Of a DNA stretch of 64,000 nucleotides, positions 1 through 8,866 are shown in pieces. This DNA comes from Caballeronia sp. SL2Y3 (GTDB lineage Bacteria; Pseudomonadota; Gammaproteobacteria; Burkholderiales; Burkholderiaceae), in the NCBI RefSeq assembly GCF_022879575.1, contig NZ_CP084260.1:620001-684000 (forward strand), read 5' to 3'. The position numbers and the translations under genes are program-made. Below the pieces are notes generated by a model that saw only the letters and a program-made list of their open reading frames with translations, made no database searches and was not told the origin of the DNA. Each line of letters begins with the position of its first letter. Within the stretch, counting starts at the first letter, position 1.

Positions 1-674
1 CAGGGTAGCGCGGAACAGGCAAAGCAACGGCTAATGTCGGCGGGCGGTGGGCTGAAAGCTAATACGGGCGAGGTGTTACGCGAAGTAGCCGCGGGCTTGA
101 AGAACCTGGAGCCGGAGGTCGCCAAAGCGCTGCGCGGCATCAAGATCGCCGGACAGGCCGCGCGTGATTTCGCCAGTGGCAGCTTCAGAAGCTTGAAGAA
201 TTTGTCCATTAACGGTGTGGACGGCGGCTTGTCGATGATCAGCCTGTACTTCCTGCAAGACTCGCTGAAGAACAGTCTTGCGGATTTGGATGCGAAAGTG
301 GGCGCGCGTCATCCGGAGGCCGTGGCGTCGTTTTATGGCGCGTCGATCGGGATGATGGGTGGCGGCGCGGAGATCGCAGGGCAGGCAATTAAGATTCCGG
401 CCAAGGCGATACAGGCGTTCATTCAGCGCGCGGGGACGGAGGTCACGCCCACGTTATCGAAGGTGATCGGGCTGGGTGAGGTGCTGGTGAAGGCGGGTGG
501 GGTGTTCGCGGCGGTGGGGGGAGTGGCCGATGCGGCGACGAGTTTCGCTGGGGCGGTGCGGGTGGTGAACCGCGCAATGCTAACGATGTTGCGCCGTACA
601 ACCTCGCCCTGCGTCTGGCACCGAAGGTCGAGTGGCCCGAAGCGATGGATATCGAATCGCGGACTGCGCCATGA
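1..674 (+). pseudogene. T6SS effector-like protein, 3' part, frame-disrupted
   Basis: The reading frame is open from the first base, so the gene begins outside the window. The visible part is rich in Gly, Ala and Ser, with amphipathic or hydrophobic stretches (for example GASIGMMGGGAEIAGQAI and GVFAAVGGVADAATSFAG). This resembles the C-terminal part of the BTH_I2691 family of Burkholderia T6SS effectors, but that is recognition by eye. After about base 545 the frame decays into Arg/Ser/Trp-rich residues and ends at a TAA at 709-711. Another frame (codons 555 to 674) reads coherently as GEPRNANDVAPYNLALRL and on to a TGA at 672-674. A one-base deletion near the G run at 549-553 would join the two. 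A PAAR gene follows, which supports a T6SS context. The family name is tentative. Confidence 0.45.
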
Positions 675-715
675 GAAAGGTTTATTCGTCGAAGATCAAC
701 AAGGAAGGTAAATCA

Positions 716-982
716 ATGTCAGGCGGTGCAATTCGTTTAGGCGACAGACATTCGGGCGGCGGCGTCATGGTGGAAGCCAGCGGCTTCCCCGTGAACGACA
801 TCCGACAGTGCGTGTTGGGCGACATGGCGATCTGTCCCAAGCACGACGGCAAGTTTCCCCTCGTTTCTGGCGGCGATGCCTCAGCCGCCATCGACGGTCG
901 ACCGCTGGTGTTCGAGCCCGCCGCGCTCGAGTGCGGCTGTTCGATCTGCTCGTCTTGCGCGGATGGCTATGCACGCGTCTGA
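716..982 (+). CDS. PAAR domain protein (T6SS spike tip)
   Basis: This 88-residue protein matches the small PAAR family. It opens with AIRLGDRHSGGGVMVEASG, then a short Asp/Cys-containing segment (GDMAICPKHDGKFPLVSGG), then a Gly-rich turn and a Cys-rich end (CGCSICSSC). PAAR proteins cap the VgrG spike of the type VI secretion tube, bind a metal and carry effectors. The ATG at 716 is preferred over in-frame ATGs at 632 and 671 because AAGGAAGG at 701-708 gives a well-spaced ribosome binding site. It lies 41 bases after the corrected end of the effector-like gene, so the two are probably co-transcribed. No other T6SS structural gene is in the window. Confidence 0.8.
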   Translation: MSGGAIRLGDRHSGGGVMVEASGFPVNDIRQCVLGDMAICPKHDGKFPLVSGGDASAAIDGRPLVFEPAALECGCSICSSCADGYARV

Positions 983-1165
983 TAGCGATTTGACTTGCCC
1001 ATGCGCGATTGCCTGTTTCAGCGGCTCATTGCCAAACAAGCTCACGCTCGTACGCAGAGCGCGCCTGGCTTGCGCAACGCAGGACGAACTCGTCTAGGCG
1101 CATCTGTCTACCGCCTCCCAACAAAGGCGGCCCGTACGCTCGCATTCGGCCATCCGCCTCCGCTT

Positions 1166-2068
1166 TCAACGCCGCTTCCGCGCCCCATCCAAATCACGAC
1201 AAAGCTGCGCCGCTCCGAGCGCCAGCCGCGGCGTCGGCCGATTGATCAGATCGCCGTCGATGCCGAACAGATTGCCACGCGCGACCGCCGTCAGCGACGT
1301 CCACTGCTTCCACCGGTCGAGCGCGGGCAACGGGCGGTCGGGCTTCGTCGCGCCGGGCGTCGCGGTCACGATCGCTTCGGGGTTCGCCGCGAGCACGGCT
1401 TCGGTCGAAACGGTCGGCACGCGCGGCGCTTCGGCAGCGAACACGTTCACGCCGCCGCATAGCCCGATCACTTCGCTGAACACGTTGTCGCGATTGAGCG
1501 TCATCAGCGGATCGTCCCAGACCTGATAGAACACGCGCACCGGCGGCAGTTGCGCGTATTTCGCGCGCAGAGCCGCGATATCGCGCGTGAAAGCCGTCGA
1601 TGCGGCGCGCGCCGTGTCTTCCGTGCCGAGCAGCGCGCCGAGCTTGTCGATGCTCGCGGGGATGTCGGCCAGATGCTTCGGCTCGCTGAAAAAGAGCGGG
1701 ATGCCGAGCGCCTTGAGCTTGTCCGTCTGACGCGCGGCATTGCCGTGCCGCCAGACGACGATCAGATCCGGATGCAGCGCGACGATTCGCTCGAGATCGA
1801 GCGCCTTGTTGTCGCCGACGCGCGGAATCGACTGCGCTTCCTTCGGATAATCGCTATAGCTGACCGTGCCGACGATGCGCGCGCCGCCGCCCGCCGCGTA
1901 CAGCAACTCGGTGACATGCGGCGCGAGACTCACGACGCGCGTCGCGGGCGCAGGGAGCGTGACGGGAGCGCCGGTGTCGTCGGTGACGGTCAGCGACGCG
2001 TGCGCTTGGTTCATTGCGAGAAGGGCGGCGCATGTGGCGAGACGCAAGTTGAACGTGCGCGTCGTCAT
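1166..2068 (-). CDS. btuF: Periplasmic cobalamin-binding protein
   Basis: This 300-residue protein delivers vitamin B12 (cobalamin) to the BtuCD importer in the periplasm. The ATG at 2068 is followed by a signal peptide (MTTRTFNLRLATCAALLAM, cleavage after NQAHA) and then the class III substrate-binding fold: RVVSLAPHVTELLYAAGGG at the start, GTVSYSDYPKEAQSIPRVG, and a C-terminal lobe. Two in-frame upstream ATGs exist, but only the 2068 start places a signal peptide directly before the mature domain. It is the last gene of a minus-strand cobalamin group after CobD (178 bases away). No btuC, btuD or btuB is in the window. A B12 riboswitch was looked for upstream and not recognised. Confidence 0.85.
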   Translation of the reverse strand: MTTRTFNLRLATCAALLAMNQAHASLTVTDDTGAPVTLPAPATRVVSLAPHVTELLYAAGGGARIVGTVSYSDYPKEAQSIPRVGDNKALDLERIVALHPDLIVVWRHGNAARQTDKLKALGIPLFFSEPKHLADIPASIDKLGALLGTEDTARAASTAFTRDIAALRAKYAQLPPVRVFYQVWDDPLMTLNRDNVFSEVIGLCGGVNVFAAEAPRVPTVSTEAVLAANPEAIVTATPGATKPDRPLPALDRWKQWTSLTAVARGNLFGIDGDLINRPTPRLALGAAQLCRDLDGARKRR

Positions 2069-2247
2069 GCGGCGATCTGCCCAGGCGCGGGCCATGTCAG
2101 TGGGGCGTGGGCGTGATTCATTGGAATGAGGGCGACGCATGCGATTAAGTGCAGTCTCCATGTGCGCGCCTTCATGCGGCGGTCTCCGCTGGCACCGGCA
2201 GTTCAACGACGCGTGAGCTCGATTCATCGCGAAGACGGCGAACCAGT

Positions 2248-3243
2248 TCATCCGACGATCTCCGCAAGCGCGCGTTCAAGCCGCGCCCAGTCGCCTTCGC
2301 TGCCCGGCAGACCGATGCGCAGACTCGGCGTCATATCGGACCGCTCGAAGAGCCGCGTCCAGACTCCGCGCATCGCCAGTTCGTGTTGCAGCGACCGCGC
2401 CCGCTGCGTTTGCGTCCATGCGAACAGCGGCGTGCCGCGCACATCGAACCCATGTCGCGCGATGATTGCGGCGAGTCGTGCGCCGTCGCGCTGCAAGCGC
2501 TCGCGCGTCTCGGCCTGCCACGCGTGATCGGCAAAAGCGGCCATGACCGCATGCCGCGCCGGTCCGCCGACGGTCCACGCGCCCATCGCGTCGCGCAGTT
2601 GGTCGAGCAACGCGGGCGCGGCGAGCACGAAGCCCGCGCGGATGCCCGCCAGCCCGAAGAACTTGCCGACCGAACGCAGCACGACGAGACCCTCGCGGGC
2701 GGTGTCACTGGCGAGCGACGCGGCGGGATCGGCGTCGGCGAAGGCTTCATCGACGATCAGCGTGCCGCCGCGCGAAGCCAACCGCGCTTGCCAGCGCAGC
2801 AGTGTTTTCCGGTCGAGCCGCTCGGCCGTCGGGTTATTCGGATTCGCGACGATCACGTGATCGAGCGACGCAGGCAGCTCCGCGCAGGCGACATCGAGCG
2901 TCACGACGCGATGCCCCGCGCGAACGAACGCCGGCGCATATTCGCCGTAGGTCAGCGGCGCGACGCCCACCGTGCCGCGCTCGAGCAGATACGGGAGCGC
3001 GCGGATCGCTGTTTGCGAGCCCGCCACCGGCAACGCGAGCGGCGCGCCGTAGTAACGCGCGGCGCAATCGGCGAGTCCGTCGTCGTCTTCGGGCAGGCGT
3101 CGCCAGGCGTCGGGCGGCACGGGCGGCACCGGGTAGCCGCGCGGATTGATGCCCGTCGAGAGATCGAGCCAGTCGTCGAGCGGTATCGAATAGCGGCGCG
3201 CGGCGTAGCGCAAATTGCCGCCGTGCGGAATCGGATCAGGCAT
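2248..3243 (-). CDS. cobD: Threonine-phosphate decarboxylase
   Basis: This 331-residue PLP-dependent fold-type I aminotransferase-like enzyme makes (R)-1-aminopropan-2-ol O-phosphate, the linker of the cobalamin nucleotide loop. Family marks are the N-terminal HGGNL and LDLSTGINPRG, VANPNNPT, the Asp/Glu block IVDEAF, and the PLP-lysine segment SVGKFFGLAGIRAGF. Length is normal for the family. It overlaps the end of cbiB by 8 bases, which suggests translational coupling. CbiB attaches the product of this enzyme to cobyric acid, so the two adjacent genes act in consecutive steps. The gene is called cobC in some annotations. Confidence 0.9.
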   Translation of the reverse strand: MPDPIPHGGNLRYAARRYSIPLDDWLDLSTGINPRGYPVPPVPPDAWRRLPEDDDGLADCAARYYGAPLALPVAGSQTAIRALPYLLERGTVGVAPLTYGEYAPAFVRAGHRVVTLDVACAELPASLDHVIVANPNNPTAERLDRKTLLRWQARLASRGGTLIVDEAFADADPAASLASDTAREGLVVLRSVGKFFGLAGIRAGFVLAAPALLDQLRDAMGAWTVGGPARHAVMAAFADHAWQAETRERLQRDGARLAAIIARHGFDVRGTPLFAWTQTQRARSLQHELAMRGVWTRLFERSDMTPSLRIGLPGSEGDWARLERALAEIVG

Positions 3244-4177
3244 TCGTCGTCACACTCAGGATGGCGAGGACCAGAAAGACGGCGAGCCACAGCAGCACCG
3301 AACGGTCGATGAGCCGCAGCGCCGCCACCACATGCCGGGGCGTCGCGTTGTGGCCCGCGCCGAGCGTCGGCCGCGCTTCGAGCACGCCGTGATAGACCGC
3401 CGCGCCGCCGATCAGCACGTTCAGGCTGCCCGCGCCCGCGGCCATCACCGGGCCGGCGTTCGGACTGTCCCACGAACGCGCCTGCGTGCGCCAGCAGTGC
3501 CACGCCATGCCGGTGTCGCCCGTGAGCGCGTAGCTCGCGGCCGTGAGACGCGCGGGGATGTAGTTGAGCACGTCGTCGAAGCGCGCCGCCGCCCAGCCGA
3601 AGCGCAGATAGCGCGGCGTGCGATAACCCCACATCGCGTCGAGCGTGTTCGCGAGCCGGAACGCGAGCGCGCCAGGCCCGCCCGCGATCGCGAACCAGAA
3701 GAGCGCGCCGAAGATCGCGTCGTTGCCGTTCTCCAGCGCCGATTCGACCGCCGCGCGCGACAACGCCAGCTCGTCCGCCTCCGACGTATCGCGCGACACG
3801 ATGCGCGACGTGAGCGCCCGCGCGCCGTCGAGATCGCCGAGACTGAGCGCCCGCGCAATCGGCGCGATGTGTTCGCGCAGACTCTTCGCGCCGAGCGCGA
3901 ACCACAGCAGCATCACGTGAACGATGCACGCGTACGCGAACGGCAGCACGCTCACGACGAGCCACGCGATGCAAACGGGCGGCGCCACCGCGACGATCCA
4001 CGCGAGAATCCCCGCCGGCCGCGCGCGATGCCCGGTGTTGAGCCGCGCTTCGAGCTTCGTCGCGAACTGGCCGAACGCGACCAGCGGATGCCGCCCGCGC
4101 GGCTCGCCGACGATGCGATCGACGATCACGCCGAGGACGGCGAGCAGCGACATCGCGTAGACGGAAAGAAGGAGCAT
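3236..4177 (-). CDS. cbiB: Adenosylcobinamide-phosphate synthase
   Basis: This 313-residue inner-membrane protein amidates adenosylcobyric acid with aminopropanol (phosphate). It opens with a hydrophobic segment followed by the family signature DRIVGEPRGRHPLVAFG. Further hydrophobic spans lie near residues 55-85 and at the C-terminus (LLWLAVFLVLAILSV). The conserved segments GNGNDAIFGALFW-like (ENGNDAIFGALFW), NTLDAMWGYR and GRD-like WDSPNAGP are present. The start at 4177 follows an AAAGGG ribosome binding site supplied by the third copy of an 8-base repeat at the cobU end. It sits between cobU and cobD and is clearly part of one transcription unit. Confidence 0.92.
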   Translation of the reverse strand: MLLLSVYAMSLLAVLGVIVDRIVGEPRGRHPLVAFGQFATKLEARLNTGHRARPAGILAWIVAVAPPVCIAWLVVSVLPFAYACIVHVMLLWFALGAKSLREHIAPIARALSLGDLDGARALTSRIVSRDTSEADELALSRAAVESALENGNDAIFGALFWFAIAGGPGALAFRLANTLDAMWGYRTPRYLRFGWAAARFDDVLNYIPARLTAASYALTGDTGMAWHCWRTQARSWDSPNAGPVMAAGAGSLNVLIGGAAVYHGVLEARPTLGAGHNATPRHVVAALRLIDRSVLLWLAVFLVLAILSVTTNA

Positions 4178-4186
4178 GACGTTCGA

Positions 4187-4210
4187 CCCTTTAGCCCTTT
4201 AGCCCTTTAG
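4187..4210. repeat. Three perfect 8-bp tandem repeats at the cobU-cbiB junction
   Basis: CCCTTTAG occurs three times without interruption. Read on the coding (minus) strand, the copies encode the last residues of CobU, supply its TAA stop, and provide the AAAGGG ribosome binding site of cbiB. A change in copy number would therefore change the CobU C-terminus and the spacing of the cbiB start. Confidence 0.9.
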
Positions 4211-4747
4211 CACGAGCGGCAGGCCCGCGACCATCAACATGGCGCGCGTGCTGGCGGCCGCGACGCGCTGGTTCAGCCGGCCGAGCTCGTCGACGTAAAG
4301 GCGCGTGACCGAGCCGAGCGGCACCACGCCGAGCCCGATCTCGTTGCTCACGACGATGACCTTGCCGCGCGCATCGGCGAGGGCGCGGTCGAAGGCATCG
4401 AATGCTTGGATGGCGGCGGGCGGCAGCGTGGCGGGCTCGTCGAAGGAGGCATCGGGAGGGCAGAGCAGATTCGCGAGCCAGAGCGTGAGGCAGTCGATCA
4501 GCACGCACTGTCCCGCGCGATCCGCCTCGCGCAACGCGCCCGCGAGATCGAGCGGCGCTTCGGCGAGCGTCCAGTGCGCGGGCCGGCGCAACCGATGATG
4601 CCGCACGCGCTCGGCGAACTCGGCATCGCCGATACGCGCCGTCGCGATATACGTGACGGGCAGGCCGCTTTCGTCGGCGAGGCGTTCGGCGTGCGCGCTT
4701 TTGCCGGAGCGAGCGCCGCCGAGAATGAACGTGATGTCGGGGATCAT
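4199..4747 (-). CDS. cobU: Adenosylcobinamide kinase / adenosylcobinamide-phosphate guanylyltransferase
   Basis: This 182-residue enzyme phosphorylates adenosylcobinamide and transfers GMP to it in nucleotide-loop assembly. The P-loop GGARSGKS is at residues 10-17. It is followed by VTYIATA, the HHRLRRPAHW segment (guanylylation-site region), LIDCLTLWLAN and the C-terminal VSNEIGLGVVPLG. Length is normal. The ATG at 4747 has no visible Shine-Dalgarno sequence. A TACAAT element ends 4 bases before it on the coding strand, so the transcript may be leaderless. The gene starts 56 bases from the divergent cobQ. Confidence 0.93.
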   Translation of the reverse strand: MIPDITFILGGARSGKSAHAERLADESGLPVTYIATARIGDAEFAERVRHHRLRRPAHWTLAEAPLDLAGALREADRAGQCVLIDCLTLWLANLLCPPDASFDEPATLPPAAIQAFDAFDRALADARGKVIVVSNEIGLGVVPLGSVTRLYVDELGRLNQRVAAASTRAMLMVAGLPLVLKG

Positions 4748-4803
4748 CGCAATATTGTACTGACGGGCTAAGATAGCGCGTCGTTCTTCATGGGAATCCT
4801 CCG

Positions 4804-6276
4804 ATGCCCTTCACTCCGCGCGGCACGTTGATGATTCAGGGCACCACGTCCGATGCCGGCAAAAGCACGCTCGTCGCGGGTCTGTGCCGTCTCGCGCGGC
4901 GCGGCGGCGCGCGCGTTGCGCCCTTCAAGCCGCAGAACATGGCGCTCAACAGCGCGGTGACGATCGACGGCGGCGAGATCGGCCGCGCGCAGGCGTTGCA
5001 GGCGGTCGCGGCGGGCGTGCCGGCGCGCATCGACTTCAATCCGGTGCTGCTCAAGCCGACGAGCGATCGCGGCGCGCAGGTCATCATCCACGGCCACGCG
5101 CACGCCAATCTCGACGCGCGCGCTTATCACGCGTACAAAAGCATTGCCTTCGATGCCGTCTTGCAGTCGTACGCGCGCTTGCAGGCCGACTTCGACGCGG
5201 TGATCGTGGAAGGCGCGGGCAGTCCCGCCGAGATCAACTTGCGCGACCGCGATATCGCGAACATGGGCTTCGCCGAGCGCGTCGATTGCCCGGTGGTGCT
5301 GGTGGCGGACATCGATCGCGGCGGCGTGTTCGCGCATCTCGTCGGCACGCTGGCGTGTCTGTCGGAGAGCGAGCGGGCGCGCGTGCGCGGCTTCGTCATC
5401 AACCGGTTTCGCGGCGATATCGGCCTCCTGAAGCCGGGGCTCGACTGGCTCGAAGCGCAGACTGGCAAGCCCGTGCTCGGCGTGCTGCCGTATCTGCATG
5501 GCCTCACGCTCGATGCCGAAGACATGCTGCCGCGCGATTCCCGTACGCCGAGTGAAGGCGCGGCGCTGAGGGTGATCGTGCCGGCGTTGCCGCGCATCAG
5601 CAATCACACGGACTTCGATGCGCTGCGGGCGCATCCTCAGGTCGATTTCGAGTACGTGCGCGCGGGCGTCGCGCCGCCGCCTGCGGATCTCATCGTGCTG
5701 CCGGGGTCGAAAAGCGTGCAGCGGGATCTCGCGTGGCTGCGCGAGCACGGCTGGGATCGCGCGATCACCCGGCATCTTCGATACGGCGGGAAAGTGCTCG
5801 GCATTTGCGGCGGCATGCAGATGCTCGGGCGCGAGATCGACGATCCGGATGGCGTGGAAAGCGCGGCGGGGCGTGTTGCGGGTCTCGGCCTGCTCGATCT
5901 GTACACGATGCTCACGCCGCAGAAGCAACTGGAGAACGTGAGCGGTCGCTTGTTGGTCGATTCGGATTCAGCGCCCGTGCGTGGCTACGAGATTCACATG
6001 GGCCGCACGAGCGGCGCGGCGCTGGACCGGCCCTTGGTCGCGCTGGATTCGGGGCGCGTCGATGGCGCGATATCGGACGATGGACAGATCGCCGCGACGT
6101 ATCTGCACGGCGTGTTCGATACGCCCGAAGCCTGCGCCGCGCTGCTCGCGTGGGCCGGCGTCGATGATGCCGCGCCGCTCGACTATCCCGCGCTGCGCGA
6201 GGCGTCGCTGGAACGTCTCGCGGATGCGTTTGCCGAGTCGCTCGATATGGATGCGGTGGCGGCGTTGTTCGGGTAA
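4804..6276 (+). CDS. cobQ: Cobyric acid synthase (glutamine-hydrolysing)
   Basis: This 490-residue cytoplasmic enzyme amidates four side chains of adenosylcobyrinic a,c-diamide with ammonia from glutamine. The N-terminal P-loop-like DTBS-type domain contains [20 protein letters not shown] and the block [10 protein letters not shown]. The C-terminal class I glutamine amidotransferase-like domain contains the nucleophile elbow [11 protein letters not shown] and the His motif YLHGVFD. Length is typical. It is transcribed divergently from cobU-cbiB-cobD. Only this late amidation and the nucleotide-loop steps are encoded here, so corrin-ring synthesis must lie elsewhere or the cell depends on salvage. 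Confidence 0.95.
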   Translation: MPFTPRGTLMIQGTTSDAGKSTLVAGLCRLARRGGARVAPFKPQNMALNSAVTIDGGEIGRAQALQAVAAGVPARIDFNPVLLKPTSDRGAQVIIHGHAHANLDARAYHAYKSIAFDAVLQSYARLQADFDAVIVEGAGSPAEINLRDRDIANMGFAERVDCPVVLVADIDRGGVFAHLVGTLACLSESERARVRGFVINRFRGDIGLLKPGLDWLEAQTGKPVLGVLPYLHGLTLDAEDMLPRDSRTPSEGAALRVIVPALPRISNHTDFDALRAHPQVDFEYVRAGVAPPPADLIVLPGSKSVQRDLAWLREHGWDRAITRHLRYGGKVLGICGGMQMLGREIDDPDGVESAAGRVAGLGLLDLYTMLTPQKQLENVSGRLLVDSDSAPVRGYEIHMGRTSGAALDRPLVALDSGRVDGAISDDGQIAATYLHGVFDTPEACAALLAWAGVDDAAPLDYPALREASLERLADAFAESLDMDAVAALFG

Positions 6277-6281
6277 GGGCG

Positions 6282-6698
6282 TCAGTACAGGATCATCTGC
6301 GTACACCGAAACATCGCGATCAGCTTGCCGTCGCCATTCGTCACCGTCGCGTCCCACACGTGCGTGCTGCGTCCAAGATGCACGGCGCTGGCCTTCGCGA
6401 CGATCTTCCCCTCGCGCGCCGTCGAAACGTGGTTGCTCTTGAGTTCGAGCGTCGTGAAATTTTGCGCCTTCTCCGGCAGATGCGCGATGCACGCATAGCC
6501 GCAGCACGTATCCGCGAGCCCGACGACGGTCGCCGCGTGCAGAAAGCCGTTCGGCGCGAGCAGTTCCGGGCGGATCACGAGTTCGCCGCTGAGCGCGCCT
6601 TCATCGAGCGAAAGCAGCTGGATGCCGAGCAGATCGGGCAGACGGCCTTTCTGGCGGTGGCGCAAGAAGTCGAGCGTGACGTCGGGGCGAAGGGGCAT
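6282..6698 (-). CDS. PaaI-family hotdog thioesterase
   Basis: This 138-residue hotdog-fold protein probably hydrolyses an acyl-CoA thioester; the substrate is unknown. The active-site helix region LLAPNGFLHAATVVGLADT carries the family N-G-x-x-H-A pattern, and LKSNHVSTAREGKIVAKA matches the following beta strands. Length is normal for the PaaI/YdiI group. It converges on cobQ, whose stop codon is 5 bases away, and has no operon partner. Confidence 0.8.
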   Translation of the reverse strand: MPLRPDVTLDFLRHRQKGRLPDLLGIQLLSLDEGALSGELVIRPELLAPNGFLHAATVVGLADTCCGYACIAHLPEKAQNFTTLELKSNHVSTAREGKIVAKASAVHLGRSTHVWDATVTNGDGKLIAMFRCTQMILY

Positions 6699-6795
6699 GA
6701 GCGGTCATCCGGTCGAGAAGAGAAAGCGCGCGCCATCGGCCAACCGGCCAGCGTGCCGCGCGTGTCGTTTGCCGATATTATCAACGGCTCGAATC

Positions 6796-6879
6796 ATGTA
6801 TCCGTTCTATAACGACGAAACCGTGCGCGCGGCTTCCGCACTTTCTCGCGCGCCGTACAAATATCAGGACATTCCATGA
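6796..6879 (+). CDS. Possible 27-residue leader peptide before the ParA gene
   Basis: A short frame (MYPFYNDETVRAASALSRAP and seven more residues) begins at an ATG at 6796. Its stop codon overlaps the ParA start in an ATGA. The peptide is richer in Tyr and Asn than random shadows here. No clear ribosome binding site was found (upstream is CGGCTCGAATC), so translation is unproven. It could be a coupling peptide or chance. Confidence 0.25.
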   Translation: MYPFYNDETVRAASALSRAPYKYQDIP

Positions 6880-7502
6880 CCGTGATCGTGGTGGCAAATC
6901 CGAAAGGCGGCGTCGGCAAAAGCACGCTCGCAACGAACCTCGCAGGCTATTTCGCCGCGAACGGCGAATGGGTCGCGCTCGCCGATCTCGACAAACAGCG
7001 CTCGGCGCACGGCTGGCTTTCGCTGCGCGTCGACACGCTGCCGAAAATCGAGGAATGGGGCGTGAATCCCGATGCGCCTACGAAGCCGCCGAAAGGTCTG
7101 GAAAAAGCCATCGTCGATACACCGGCCGGCGTACACGGCAACCGGCTAGCGCTGGCGCTGCAACTGGCGGACAAGGTGATCGTGCCGTTGCAGCCGTCCA
7201 TGTTCGACATTCTCGCGACGCAGGAATTTCTCGCGAAGCTGGCGAAGGAAAAGGCGGTGCGCAAAGGCTCGATACAGGTGGGCGTGGTCGGCATGCGCGT
7301 CGATGCGCGCACGCGCTCGGCAGACCAGCTGCATCGTTTCGTGGAAGGGCTCGATCTGCCGGTGCTCGCCTTTCTGCGCGACACGCAGAACTACGTGCAG
7401 CTCGCCGCGCACGGTCTCACCATCTGGGATGTCGCGCAAAGCCGCGTCGAGAAGGATCTGGAGCAGTGGCAGCCGATCATCGACTGGGTGCAGAAGAAAT
7501 GA
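6876..7502 (+). CDS. Orphan ParA-type ATPase
   Basis: This 208-residue MinD/ParA-superfamily ATPase has the deviant Walker A motif PKGGVGKST at residues 9-17, the switch I-like ALADLDKQRS, and a Walker B-type IVDTPAG. It resembles the short ParA-like proteins that position cellular cargo such as chemoreceptor arrays or replicons. There is no parB partner or visible parS site beside it, so the cargo is unknown. It ends at a hairpin terminator oriented for panD, which converges on it. Confidence 0.8.
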   Translation: MTVIVVANPKGGVGKSTLATNLAGYFAANGEWVALADLDKQRSAHGWLSLRVDTLPKIEEWGVNPDAPTKPPKGLEKAIVDTPAGVHGNRLALALQLADKVIVPLQPSMFDILATQEFLAKLAKEKAVRKGSIQVGVVGMRVDARTRSADQLHRFVEGLDLPVLAFLRDTQNYVQLAAHGLTIWDVAQSRVEKDLEQWQPIIDWVQKK

Positions 7503-7537
7503 AAAAAGCCGGCGCTCCTTGACGGATGCGCCGGCTT
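7502..7537 (-). terminator. Intrinsic terminator of panCD
   Basis: A 10-bp perfect stem (AAGCCGGCGC at 7506-7515 paired with 7528-7537) has a 12-base loop. On the minus strand the stem is followed by six T residues. It lies 22 bases beyond the panD stop and also closes the convergent ParA gene. Confidence 0.85.
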
Positions 7538-7559
7538 CGTGGGGCAAAGCTCCGACGAT

Positions 7560-7946
7560 TTACGTCCAGTTCTGCGTCGGCACGTGATCGCGGCTGCCCT
7601 TGATGCGGTTGTTGTCGTCCACGAACACGAGATTCGGCTTCCAGCCCGCCGCGATCTCCTTTTCGTCCACCTGCGCAAATGCCGCGATGATGACGAGATC
7701 GCCCAGTTGCGCGCGCCGCGCGGCCGACCCGTTCAGCGAAATCATGCCGCTGCCGCGCTCGCCCTTGATCGCGTACGTGGTCAGGCGCTCGCCGTTGTTC
7801 ACGTTCCAGATGTCGATCTGCTCGTTCTCCAGGAGATTCGCCGCTTCGAGCAGATCCTCGTCGATGGCGCACGAGCCTTCGTAGTGCAGCTCGCAGTGCG
7901 TGACCGTCGCGCGATGAATCTTCGATTTGAGCATGGTGCGTTGCAT
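7560..7946 (-). CDS. panD: Aspartate 1-decarboxylase (pyruvoyl enzyme)
   Basis: This 128-residue proenzyme makes beta-alanine for pantothenate. It cleaves itself between Gly24 and Ser25 in HYEGSCAID to form the pyruvoyl cofactor. Other marks are [21 protein letters not shown] ([12 protein letters not shown]) and the LNGSAARRA block. The start at 7946 (MQRTMLKSK) was chosen because Burkholderia PanD proteins begin this way; the ATG at 7934 would give 124 residues. It lies 14 bases after panC, whose product condenses beta-alanine with pantoate. Confidence 0.95.
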   Translation of the reverse strand: MQRTMLKSKIHRATVTHCELHYEGSCAIDEDLLEAANLLENEQIDIWNVNNGERLTTYAIKGERGSGMISLNGSAARRAQLGDLVIIAAFAQVDEKEIAAGWKPNLVFVDDNNRIKGSRDHVPTQNWT

Positions 7947-7960
7947 GTTGCGGACTTCCT

Positions 7961-8866
<906 letters not shown>

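Noticed and set aside
2966..4001. Long frames opposite or overlapping cbiB/cobD
   Set aside because: They encode Arg/Ala-rich shadows. cbiB and cobD carry clear family motifs and overlap as an operon.
4748..4803. Cobalamin riboswitch before the cobU or cobQ gene
   Set aside because: Only 56 bases separate the two starts, too short for the element, and the B12-box pattern was not seen there or upstream of btuF.
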